From assembly GCA_021397835.1 (NCBI GenBank), contig JAJFZO010000049.1, forward strand, positions 935,001 to 999,000: a DNA stretch of 64,000 nt, written 5' to 3'. Position numbers and translations under genes: made by a program. Numbering within the stretch: the first letter of the stretch is position 1; the number at the start of each line of letters is the position of its first letter. The notes under the pieces were generated by a model. That model was not told the DNA's origin. It was given only the letters and a program-made list of their open reading frames with translations, and ran no database searches. The stretch is from Moringa oleifera (taxonomy: Eukaryota > Streptophyta > Magnoliopsida > Brassicales > Moringaceae). Of the stretch, positions 1 to 11,506 are shown in pieces.

Positions 1-3000
1 TTGATGGTCTGCCTTGGAACATCTACAAGTGAAATGGAATGAATGAGTCTAGAGTGCGAAGAACACCTGAGTTGAATAGTCGACCACAGATGTTAATGGT
101 AAATAATTCCATATAAGAATTTCCTTAGTTACCTCATGTACTATTAGAGCAAAAGAAAAGACATCAACACTCTTCCCATATGATTCTCGACGATAAACCT
201 CTGGTGCCATGTAACGATCTGAAAATTTTCATAACATTTAAGGAAAACATTCTCAGTTACAGAAGGTAATAGCTTTTAAGATGGAAAATTTACATGAACC
301 CGTCCCTCCGGTCATTTTGTAACCATATGAATCTTTCTCCTGTGCTATTTTGCTCAAGCCAAAGTCAGTGACTTTAAGGCGCCCCGCTTCATCTTGCAAC
401 ACGTTCCTGTCAGTCTCACAGAATAAGGATACCTGACCTAAGGAAAAGTATGGTGCATACAGGTAATGTTAGCATAAGGATAAACTGCAGCACCTTGGCG
501 TCAAATCTCGGTGAATTATTGCATGTGGTTTATGCTGATGGAGATAATTCATACCTCTGAAAAGTTACATCGAGAATCAACCCATACATTAGTAAAGCAA
601 GTAGCTTGAAAATGGATTGCACAGCATCTAACTAATAGTAACTATTAAGGAGATATATACCTTTACAATTATCAAGGTCACTCCAGTGACCACAACAAAT
701 TCATGATTTTATGCAATAATAAAGGCAAGAATCGACCGCGTTTTAAGTATAATCTATCATGCAGATTGAACTCTGATGAATTTTGATTTCAACTACTTTC
801 TCAAATTGCTACAGGACGTAATTCAAAGCTACCAGGAACATGGTGAATTACATCACATGGGTGCTATTTTAAACAATAGAGGAAAAAAAAAAAGGATTAC
901 ATTGACAGAAACAAAAGATTGCATTTCACTTCAAAAATAGAAATAAAAAGGTTTTATATTTCTTCCTTTTCCCTCTTTTAGCAGGAAAATGAAATTACAC
1001 ACAAAGTGGGACCGAACACATGATCTCATCCAGTGGAGAAAGGAGATGCTATCTGGACAAAGACCATTGACTACATCCTGTTGTTCCAGGGAATTCAAAA
1101 GGATGAGAACCCAAGCAAAAGACTCATTGTTCATAAGTTTCAATAATCCAAAATATTCTCCTCTTCATAATGATTCATGGGACTTTTCTGGTAATAACAT
1201 GATGATGAATGGATTAGGTCCACACACCATCAACATAATTGAAAACATGAATATGTAGATTCAACTACCTAAAATGAATTCCTGTTTACACCATGCAAGC
1301 TTCAATCTGAAGGGTAACACATGCTAAGCTGAGGGTTCCTATGCAAACACTAAAATTTTCAGAACTTAGAACACTAGATTGAAAGGGAAGAAAAAAAAAT
1401 GTTTCGATCAAATAATGTTTAAAAGCTTAGCAAATAAAGAAGCAAGGTCTCGTGGTACATAATGTAGGGGGCAGTGAAGAGAGATTACGATAAGTTTTTA
1501 CCATCTAACTTCCAGCGCAGAAGAACATATTCCTTAGAATACACACCTGGCAATATCTAAAGCATAGGCAACTGTTGTTGGTGGATCTAGTCTTCCTTTC
1601 CTTTTTAATATATCATACAAACTTCCCTGTTGATTTCAGATTGAAGGAATGTTAACAATTGAAATCACAGAAAAAATTTTAATCATAAGTTTAATATAAA
1701 AGTTACATTGCGAAGATACTCCGTAAGGAAGATCAACCGATCAGAATGCTTTAGAACACCAAGGAACTGCACTATGTTAGGGTGGCGCAACTTCTGCCAT
1801 AGGGCAAGTTCCTTCATGAAGGTATTCCTGTGCCAACATTACAGCAAAGAAAAGCTGTAAGTTGCACTATTATTACCAACTTCATGTGGTGGAACATAGA
1901 CACCATGTTAATAGTATAAAATTAGGAGTGAAAGTGTTCCTGAAGTAACTTAGTGAGTTGAATTTCGTGCATGTAAATATTCGTGACATGATGAGGTTTT
2001 TCCAATTTATTCCTTTCATATTTGTTTATTTCAAGTTTACTTTTCTTTCTTTTTGGCTAATGAAACTGGATCTACCAGAGATATTTTTCATTGAATAAGC
2101 ATAAAAAATTAGCTAGAACAAAAATATGAACTTCCAATCATAAGAGAAATAACAGAAAGGACATGAGGAGGAAAAGAGTGAAAGATAAATTGTCACATAT
2201 TTTAAGAAATAGAACTCACTTCACCCTGGGATTTGATGCAATAGAAGAACGAATGGTTTTTGCTGCAACTTCTGTACCACGCCACTTCACTAGATAAATT
2301 TCACCATATGCTCCCTGCAATGCTTTATTATTTAAGTGGCTGAAGCATTTCTACAAGCACACAAATTCATAAAAATGAGGGAGCTCTAGGGTAATGGCTT
2401 AGAAAGAAGGTGGGGGGAGGAGCACGTGATCATAGGGCACTCGCAAAAAACTGTTTGCCTGAAGATATTGAGAAAGAACTTACTTCCCCAATAAGTGTTG
2501 CTTCATCCATATCCACCTCATTTTGATCAATTTCATAGCCAGGATTCTGGGAATCAAGACCAACCTGTCCAAAATAGAAAGATGCAACCATTAGTGTAAC
2601 ATATAACACCCATGGCCATACACTACCACCCTAATCTGTTAAAAGAACCAACATATATCATGTTTAATGAGAACACTGCGTATCAAACACAGAGCAAATG
2701 TTTGAAACTTGGTACTGAAAATCATCATATCATTTACATAAGATCATTGTAATGACAAAACTATAGTTTAGTGATGGAGATATTCACTGGATAAGGAAGA
2801 ACCCAGAAGAGTTTTATAATATCAATAACATGCTTCTCTTCAAGCAAAATTTCGGAAGCAGACAATAGTTCAGCAAGTGTAGGTTCTATGCAATAAAAAT
2901 CTATAGAAACTATCTTTCCAATTGAATAAAGTGACACTAATGTTTAGGTCATAATACATTAGGGAAGAAATTTCAGTTACAAACAAGATGTATTGTTGAT

Positions 3001-4123
3001 GACTACTGTTTCCATCACTATTAATAACAAATAATCAATAATATATGCATACATCCACAAAAACTTTACGTATCAATCAACAAAGTGTGTTACCGGATCT
3101 GTTCCACCCTGAGTTTCAAGTATCTTGCAAATCTCCTCATGGCCAAGGTTACGAGCATCTGACAGTGGCTGCAAAAATTTTCCCATACAAAAGATGTCTA
3201 AATGAGTCATCAATAATAGAAAGACATTATAGTACATAAAAGAACCACAAAAAAGTGAAGAAGACTTAAAGTAAGCAGGTAACAAGCAGTGATCTGCTTA
3301 TAGTTGATTGACTTACAGTGCGACCCCAACGATCTGTGGAGTTTATGTCAGCTCCTTTCTCTAGGAGTAAGATGACAATTTCAGTGCAACCTTCACATGC
3401 TGCTAAATGAAGAGCTGTTCTCTTATCATAGTCGGCAAGATTGGGTTCCACGCCTTTCTCTAACTCCTGTATCACCCCAACTTTGTCACCCTTACTCGAA
3501 CAATAAAGCAGCCGATATGGACCTTCAGAATCTATGTGCAGCAGTATCCTCTGTCCAACAGTGCAATTATTAGAGATCTCATTTCACAACTTGTACTTCT
3601 GAGAAAACTAAAACATGAAACAGATGATGTGATGAAAGAATTGCACGCTAAGAAACTACCATCAGGGAATATTCAGTAGACATTTCAAATAAGCCAAGCC
3701 AATTTGATAAGTTCTCTGATAACATTTCTACATTCCACGAACAAAGGAGCGGGAAAAAAGTCATTTAGTGGCAAAATCATTAATTCCATTTTGCTGTCTA
3801 TCTTCCTTTACTACTGTGAGACTCTTTCGATTAGACCTTTAAGCTATTGTCTATAATCATAACAATCCAAATTAATCCACCTGAAACATGCATTGGTGGA
3901 AGTAAAATATCAAACAACGCCGTCAAGATGGAGTGCCAGAGAACACGCAGATACACGATTTAATTTCAAGCTTTTACAAAAAGAAAACATCCGTGTTATC
4001 TTTTACTTTTTCCTAATGTTTCTTAAGAAATCACGAAGTACCGAAATCTGTAAAGAAAAATCAAAGATAACGAAATTTTATTACCTTTGAAGGAGGAGAT
4101 GGGGTACTGCAACCTTCCATCAT
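1..4123 (-). CDS. VIK: VIK-like ankyrin-repeat Ser/Thr kinase (partial, 3' end outside window)
   Basis: Raf-like plant kinase of the integrin-linked-kinase group. Coding exons by splice sites: 4123-4085, 3550-3317, 3168-3094, 2564-2484, 2314-2220, 1827-1707, 1626-1547, 556-494, 406-294, 218-133 and 22-1; phases agree at every junction. About 336 residues are visible. Residues 14-115 hold two to three ankyrin repeats (TALHLAACEG, GADINSTDRWGRT). The kinase domain starts near residue 140 with the glycine loop GEGAYGE, then AAKTIRSSI, IIHRDLTPRN, VTDFGLSK and YMAPEVYRRESYGKSVDVFS, so the catalytic Asp and DFG are intact. Exon 11 begins with MFQGRPS at the left edge. In Arabidopsis, VIK acts in provascular brassinosteroid/auxin signalling and in tonoplast sugar-transporter phosphorylation (family knowledge). 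The kinase core matches my memory of VIK better than of the ILK1/BHP branch, but the exact orthologue is inferred. The start is the first ATG of a tandem ATGATG. Confidence 0.87.
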
Positions 4124-4869
4124 CGACAAGAAAGAGAAATCTCACATCAGAGAATACTACACAGCATCGTTGAATAAAGCAAACGAGTGAATTAGAGACA
4201 CAAAAGCCGAAAATCAAAGGTGCAACAGTTGATCTTGTAGCATAGTCCGAACAGGCCTTCATCGGATACGGAAACTCCAAGGTTATTAATTGTCCGTACA
4301 TGAGATTGGGACAAAGAATGATTAAAGCATTGAACAATTCGCCTGAATTGGAGCAAGACACGATGAGAGATAAAACTAGTATCATAATAACGGTTAGCAA
4401 AATCTTTTTGCTTGATTGCCAAGAAAGAAAAAGCAGGATTTTGGCAGGTTTCAAGCGCCCGTTCTGGAGGGAAATTTAGAGCAGCCTAAAACCTAAATTG
4501 TTTTATTTTAGTCTCATTTTCTTTTTCCTTTATTTTTAAAGGGGTGCGTACTGCGCACCTCAAAACCCGCGCGTAACCGAATTTCAAAATTTTACAGCTT
4601 AAGATAAAAAAATTAGAAAATAAATGACTGCATAAATATTTTTATTACAACAAAAGACTATAAAATAGATTATTTATTTATTATTTCTGATTCATTAATA
4701 TCACCAAATTATTAAGAAAATCAAATCATAAATCTTTTGAATCTTCTTGTTATTCTTCAGCACAAATTTCCACTTTATATAGATTTGTTCTTCCATTCTA
4801 CGTGGCATGACACATGGCTACCAAAGAAACCGGAAAGACTTTCTAACCAAGCCTGAATCCTGAGCTCGG
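4124..4869. promoter_or_regulatory. Divergent upstream region of the VIK-like and coiled-coil genes
   Basis: These 746 bases separate two head-to-head start codons, so they must hold both 5' leaders and both promoters. From 4500 on, the DNA is AT-rich with poly-A/T runs. At 4543-4559 lies a GC-rich imperfect hairpin: GGTGCG, five bases, then CGCACC. Open frames on the minus strand here start inside the leader or promoter and look like chance. Confidence 0.55.
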
Positions 4870-7160
4870 ATGTACAGTTTACACGCTAAATCCATGGCGT
4901 TGAACAACATACCACAAACCCTAGGAACCCGCGTGGACAGTCGGAGCTCTGAGCTCGGGTCCGAACTCGACGAGGAAGATTTGGAGAAGCTTCAGTCGGA
5001 TGTGAAGCAAATGGCAGAAAAGATTGCCGAGTATAGGGCAACTCTCCCAGATAAGCTGAAGAACACATTGAGCTCTATTCTGTCTGCCCAAAGACCGGTC
5101 TTTCCTGGCAATGAATTGAGGTCGGAGCCTGGACCGTCCGGGGAGCGTAACCTAGGTTAGTTCCTGTTTCTTTTAGTGCTCGTTTATGTCTTTATGTAGT
5201 TTGATTATATTGTAAATGACATTGTTAGGTTTTGAATGTTTGGTTGCTAAGAAACAGAGAATTTTGAACTATTGGAGTTCAGTGGCTTCTGCTAGGTGGT
5301 CATCTCTCCATGTTTAGTTGCTGAGATAAATCCAAAAAAAAAAAAAGGAAAATAAAGAAATTGAAGTGTTTGTTGAAAATGAATGATTTTCTGTTCACTG
5401 GGGAGGCTTTATAATATCAAGAGCTGAAAGGTTCAACCAATTCTTTGTGGGGAAATTGATGGCATTTTTGGACTCTGATATTTTCACATATGAAATAGGG
5501 ATAGGAGTAAGAAATGGACAGCTTAGAAGTCAATTGAGCAACACATTTCAGAGGACAGAGTAGAATAAAATCACTGTTGGTTCAGCTTTTGTAAATGGAT
5601 GGCGCCCCCCTTTTGCCTTGGACAATAGTAGCATACTTTTTCTATTAAAAAAAAAAAGAATGAAACCTGTCTACTGATCTTCTTAATGTTACAAATCTTA
5701 ACTAACACAGATGATCTTAGTGGATGTGGTTGTAACCTTCGAAGATCTTTTGATTAACCTAATGCTTACTCTCGCTCTCTTTTATATATGTCTGCACAAA
5801 CACTCATGGGATTATTCATTACACAGAATTGCTCCCAGTCATTCCCAGAGAGAATATCTCCTCTCTTTAGGTGACCTCTTGTGACTCTGAGCAATTTGAT
5901 TATTTTGGTTGGGTCATGAGGCCTTAAATACATGCACCAGATACTGGAAAGGTGAAATTAGGGCAATGGTCAAAATCAGGTTTGAATCTGATATAAGTTT
6001 GAGATGTTTAGATTACCAGGGGAGCAGCATAGAGCGAAGGTAGGGATTGGGGGACAGGAGAAGAGAATTGAAGTTTTGTAACCGGCAAACTGACTGATTA
6101 TTGCACGAAGTTCTTTGCATGTAATTTCAATATCCAGTTAGCAATCTTCAAAACATGGCCTTTTCAATGCCTAGTTACTGGCTTCACTTGACAAACACAC
6201 TATTTTTATATCAAATTGAGTGTACAAGGCCTTGTCCTTATAATAAGAGATGTTAGATTGACAAGTTAGGTCTAGTGAAAGTAGACTTCCTGCCTTAATA
6301 ACTTTAATAAACTACACAAAGTTTAATCTAGCAAAGTCTTAGCCTGCCTGGTTTAATCTTACTAGCCTGACTGAATAAGGTTCTGTTTGTTTTTTGTGAT
6401 TGTCCTGCTGAAGGAATAGAGCCAGCTAGACATAGTAGTGATTTAATAATGTAGTTCTTAAAAATGTGTGCATCTAGTTCATTCCTTTTTTGCTTCATGT
6501 GACAAATCAAATGTCAAAAAGCATGTTGACTGTTATAACTAGGCACTTAGTTTTAAGTGCTGATGGATTCATCGCTTTTAAACAAAGGAGGGACGAACTG
6601 GTAGCTGTAGTAATTGCTGTGTAATTGAGGGGTGCTGCACGCAATAGAAATGGGAGTCATCTAATGTTGTGTAGTGTTTTTTAAGGCAGCCGAGATTATA
6701 GGAATTTTGTTACTGGCACCCCTGCTGTGCTGAAAGTGAGTTTCTATTGTTGCTTGTATTATTGTGCTCATAAAAGCAGAGTGCCTTATTGACTTTTATT
6801 AATCTATAATTTCTTTTCCTTTGCTTTTTTCCTATTCTATATCCTTTCTAAAACTGAAATTATGAGCTGATCTTGTTAGCTCGCTAGTTTCAATGGCCTT
6901 TCATTCCATGGTAATTGAGGCATTGACCATGTCTTTATCCTACGAATTCAGGACAGACTCAATTGACCAGAGGAGCATCACCAGCAAAAGAGGAGCTGAA
7001 TGCAGAGAAAATGCATTTGATTGAAGATAAAATCTCGAGTAACATCTCTGCTATACCTGTTGTAATAAAGAGGACGAAAGAGTGCATCGCTAAACTCGAC
7101 AAACTTGATTCTTGCACAGGGACCATACACCCAGCTTTTAAAAAGAAAAAGACTAGCTGA
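4870..7160 (+). CDS. Small uncharacterised plant coiled-coil protein
   Basis: Two coding exons, 4870-5155 and 6952-7160, joined G|GA across a 1.8 kb intron with CTAG|GTTAG and TTCAG|GACAG borders. The product is about 164 residues. The first ATG is at 4870; an alternative at 4894 (MALNNIPQTLG) removes eight residues and may be the conserved start. Residues 36-65 (DEEDLEKLQSDVKQMAEKIA and on) form an acidic helix likely to be a coiled coil, followed by LPDKLKNTLSSIL. The C-terminal exon has a second helical stretch and ends in a basic tail (AFKKKKTS). No catalytic motif, signal peptide or membrane segment is visible. I do not recognise the family. Clean splicing and coding-like composition make it a real gene; its function is unknown. 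Confidence 0.75.
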
Positions 7161-8097
7161 TCATACATTCCATGCTTAACTTTGTGTCGCTTAGGTTCAA
7201 GGAGGAATTACAAGGCTATATCTATGATGGACTGACCATGACTTGTATGTCAGATTCATGTATCCCAGCTTCTGGAGAATATGTTCTGATCCCAGTTATT
7301 GCCGATCCTGGATTTAGGAGTTTCAGGTGTACTTTTACAAAAGCACTGCTTTTGAAATGCACAATATTGATCTGTGTTGATATTCCAGAGTGCCTACTGC
7401 ACTAATTAGTGTGTTAGCCAGTGGATCAACTGTTATGAGTAGAAAATGCTATCATGTACTATATCAATGTTTTTATATCCCTGCTCAGATGTATTATCTT
7501 GGCTCGTTTCACTTGCTACTTTTTATCTTAGTTTACAAGTATTAACTAGTTAACTTAGGTTATCTGATATTGCCAAGTTGACCAACAGAATTTTAAAAAA
7601 TCAGAAAAAGACTTCCAACCAGACTGGTAAAAATGGCAAACCCTGCAGGAACAGCTGGGGATTTGTCTGCTTATGAGCTCTGATCTGTGTTGATTTTATT
7701 CCTAGTGCACTGCAAAGTATCATGCATTCCCAGGGTGCAAAGACCACATTCCTCTGCTACGTGGCCACAAAACAGAAGGGAAAATTCCTGCAGAAGTCAG
7801 AGGTTGGTCCATAGAGAAAATCTTTTGCTAAAAATATCAAATTCCTGCAGAAGTCAGAAGTTGGTCCATAGAGAAAATCTTTTGCTAAAAATATCAGTAT
7901 GATGTACGTGTTAACATTAAGACTACAGGAAACAGAGGGGGTACTAAGTAAAACCATATTTGACTAACAATGATCTGTTTTCCAAGGGATATATATACGA
8001 GAGTACAGCATGTGAAATGCTCAACAATAGAATTACAAGACAAGCAAGCTTCAGGTTTTGCTTAAGCTTCTGCTTCTGACAATAAAAAGAAAAAGAA
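7161..8097. other. Convergent 3' region between two genes
   Basis: Tail-to-tail spacer holding the 3' UTRs of the coiled-coil gene (left) and the SKIP4-type gene (right). It contains a 57-base tandem duplication, listed separately. Short frames at 7172-7405 and 7687-7902 show no recognisable protein and the latter is only the duplicated segment translated. Confidence 0.6.
7782..7895. repeat. 57-bp tandem duplication
   Basis: Copy 1 is 7782-7838 and copy 2 is 7839-7895. They are directly adjacent and differ by one base (GAGG versus GAAG near the middle). It lies in the spacer between the two convergent genes, probably in a 3' UTR. Near-identity points to a recent slippage or replication duplication. 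Confidence 0.93.
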
Positions 8098-9583
8098 TCA
8101 TATTGCAAGACAGTTACAGCTAATAACATCATCATCAGAAGTTAATTTTGGTATAGAAGAACCCATCATTACCCCTTCCATACTCCATGCATTGCCAATA
8201 TCAACAACCACTGTGCTGCAGCCCTTCCCTATTATGAAAATGCTCTTTCCAATGGCCACAATCCGGCAAGGGGGTCTTGTAAGTAGCTGAGACAGCCTTC
8301 CAACCCGAACCCACTCCCTAGTGTCTTCACACCACATCATCAATCTAGTCCCTGAACTTTCATCCAGCACATAAAGAGTACCATCAACAACCACTGCAGG
8401 ACCCAGCCAGCCTGATGCCAGGTCAGCATCTGCATGCTGCCATATACCACTCAGTGGTTCATAAACAGCTGCATGTGCATGGGAAGTTACAGAAGACTTA
8501 CCACAGCGAATATAGATCTTCCCATCCATCACAAAGGAATCCTCAATTTCGGGGGCAATATTTGAGTCTGATTGAGATTCACAGTTATTCCTGCCAAGGT
8601 CATATGTGTCCCAAGAATGTGGAACGCTTGACTTTAATCCTAATCCACCAATAGCATAAATCTTTTCATCCAAAACTTCACAAGCAAAGTAGCACCTGCA
8701 TGCATAAGATAAGCTTCGAGTCACCAAACAGAACATTAAAAGAAAACAGTAAGAAAGAGTATCGTTTGCCATGGAACATGAAGAAAATGCAGGCCAGTGA
8801 AAGTGTGCAATAAATGAGGGTGCATGAGTGTGCAGCTCAACAATGCAGAGGAGTATGAAAAGCTTCAAACCAATCTGTCACCACTAGATGCTCCAGCATA
8901 TCAATTCACAAAGCAAAATGCACGCTGAATCATCCAATTACATGACTGCAATCACCTTTCCATTCAAAAGGACAATTACAGCAATGTAAACAGCCTCTTT
9001 ATTCATTCCAAGATTCAGAAAGGTAAAGAACAGATGAACATTCTAAAAGAAAACTACTTGGTGAGGAAACTCTACATAAAAATTCAATTGAAAACTATTA
9101 CCTTTCAGTTGACATGGGAGAAATTTCAGTCCAGGTGTTCATGGCAACATCATAGCAGTAGGCCTCATTGGTAGCATCTTCAGACCAGCCACAGCCACCC
9201 AACAAGTAAAGTTTCCTACCCAACACTGCAAAACCCATGCCTTTCCTCCGGAAATTACAAGGTGGAAGCTCATTAAAGCGCTTCCAAGACCTTCTTGGAG
9301 AGTTGGGGTCCAATATATAACAACAGACCTGATCAAATTTGCCTCGACACAATGCATAAATCCAAGTTTCGTGTAAGTTATGCTTTCTGCGGTAAGCACA
9401 CCACTCTTCACTGCAGACTAAGGCTTTCCATCTCTTGCAAACACACTTCAAGACTGTATGAAATCTTCGAGGAACTCTAGCCAAGCAAAAGAGTGCAATG
9501 TCATCCGGAAGCCCACATATCAATGGGGTTTGAGTTCCTTCTATCTGAGTGACACTTTCTGGTCCACTTTCTACATGCTTCAT
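8098..9583 (-). CDS. SKIP4: F-box/kelch-repeat protein, SKIP4 type
   Basis: Substrate-recognition subunit of an SCF ubiquitin ligase (family knowledge). Coding exons 9583-9102 and 8695-8098 join AG|G with good GT-AG borders and give 359 residues, the size I recall for Arabidopsis SKIP4. An F-box near residues 30-70 (PLICGLPDDIALFCLARVPR, then KCVCKRWKALVCSEEW) would bind SKP1/ASK. It is followed by kelch blades: AVLGRKLYLLGGCGWSEDA, VLDEKIYAIGGLG, VMDGKIYIRCG, VVVDGTLYVLDESSG and AIGKSIFIIGKG. The C-terminus is CNCLAI. The start chosen is the ATG opening MKHVESGP; the upstream in-frame residues look like leader, and an acceptor-like TAGG near 9615 plus a donor at about 10372 suggest a 5' UTR intron. 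The substrate is not known from sequence. Confidence 0.9.
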
Positions 9584-11506
9584 TGGGAATTGTGCGACCA
9601 AATCAACTCCTACAGAGCCTATTTTTGCAAAAATAGATAATATTAATGTTTTCAATTATTTCCCAGATTTAAATTTCAACCTACCAACAAGAGAAGTGCA
9701 TTTGAATACTGAAGTTTCGGATTATGAATTTGTCATTATTAAGAAAATCCATTAACTTGGAACTCAAGTTTCCAGCAGGAGATTATTTTGCCTTAATGGT
9801 CAATCCTCAGCCGAAGGACTGTGACTTTCTCCTTCACTGCAATTTAACTCCATTTTCTCCGCTAACTATAATAGAGAAAGATTAGTTCATTTCAACTTGT
9901 CTATGTTAATTTAAAAATAATTCTGGCCCAGAAAAATATTCGAATCTGATAGACATATGAGCTCACATTGATTCAATCTCTCTTAGTTTCAATCCAAAAG
10001 AAAAAAGAAGAAGAACATCATTTATCCATAAACAAGCTCTTCCGAGGAAATAACACGGATCACCAGCTTCGCAAGAATCCATCAAAAAAGTTCACCTGTT
10101 GAACTGCTAAACCAGATCAACCCGTAAAGGCCCATTCGATTAAAATTCACAAAAAGAGAAAATAAGACAAAAGAATTGGAATCAGACATCAGGTAATCCA
10201 AAAAACCTAATCGAATCAAAACTCATATAGCAATAAACCTTGAGGAACCTATACTGAATCCCAATAGACTCACAAAACAAAGAAATCAATGAAGAATGAA
10301 TAATGAAGGATCAAAACAAAACAGCTCTGCGGACATTCCAAAATAATTGGAAAGGAAAAAAAGTCTAACCTGTTGTAAATGGTTTTGGGAACGCTCAGTT
10401 TGTTCCTTGCTGGAAAAAGCCAGATCGCGGATGAAGCTATATTGGGGTTGCTTGAAGTAACTCATCTTTCTTTTGAGGACAAAATCGGGATAAGTAAGAC
10501 GTGTAAAAGAACGGTGTTTTAAGTTTGGCATTCCGTACCTGTGAAGGATGACGACCACTGTAAGCGAATCAGGGACGCCGTTTTGACCCGGAGGGGACCG
10601 CAACAAGGAAATAATTCCCTATACTATTACAGCGCCAGTTGCTTTATAGTAAGACCTTCTCCAAGCCGCAATTTCTTTTTTTTTTTAAATAATTCAATAT
10701 TAATTTTTTCCATCTTCAATAAATTGCATTAAAAATGATGTTGTAAATACTATTTCAATAATATTATACAAAAATTAATAATAATTATAATAATGTCCTA
10801 TATGTATATTATACAAAATTAATAATAATAATAATAATAATATATGTATGTATGTATTCTTCATTTGTTTTGAACTACTGCAGCACATTTTAAGGAGCTT
10901 TCTCACCAATTTGGCTAATAAGAATCACTTATTTACTACATACCTTTATATCTTCCAGACCTTGTAGAAGGCAGTGGAAAATCAAAACAAAAGCAAGCAA
11001 TCAGATTGTGTCATAATATCCCCTGCCAAAGGAAGAGCTAAGCCTTCCTGGCAAACTGTGGGGGCTGCATAGACAAGTAGGCTTCAGGACCAAGTTTGCA
11101 GATGCAATGATCATACTGCCCTATCCAATCACAGAATTAAAAGCAGCTAGCTAAGGTTTACTCCTATGAAGTGTCATATCAACGCAAGGGCCAGTGCCAG
11201 AGGCTCTATTTGTTTATTAAGACAACCCCAACAGTCTAACTGAAAAAACCAGAAGGAAAGAAATGGCATTACAAGTAAGGCATACAAAGCCAGGAGTAAG
11301 ATTAAAGAATCATTTGCATTATAGACTTACAAGACTGGTTCTTCTTAAGATGATCATTCGCTTTGGAATACACCAGGTGTTTATAATTGCTAAAGAGCAC
11401 CCTACAAATATATTGCGGAGAAAAGAAAACAAAGAACTTCATATGATAAATTTATTGGCCAAGAGTTTGCTGTGATGCCATTCTGAAAAGAACCCTGTAT
11501 TCTTGT
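9584..11506. other. SKIP4 leader/promoter and ACH2 3' flank
   Basis: The left part (9584 to about 10600) probably holds the SKIP4-type 5' leader: rc sequence near 10373 reads CAACAG|GTTAGA, a fair donor. The middle (10680-10860) is low-complexity AT with (AAT)n near 10810-10845 and (ATGT)n near 10842-10856. The right part (10870-11506) lies just 3' of the ACH2 stop and likely holds its 3' UTR. No further gene was seen. Confidence 0.5.

Noticed and set aside
4023..4454. 143-codon minus-strand frame over the VIK-like start
   Set aside because: It covers exon 1 and the leader in another frame, and the VIK exon chain fits the splice sites and family sequence.
7172..7405. 77-codon plus-strand frame
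   Set aside because: It lies in the 3' UTR right after the coiled-coil stop and has no known motif.
9584..9655. N-terminal extension of the SKIP4-type protein
   Set aside because: An acceptor-like site lies inside it, and the 359-residue product from 9583 matches the family length.
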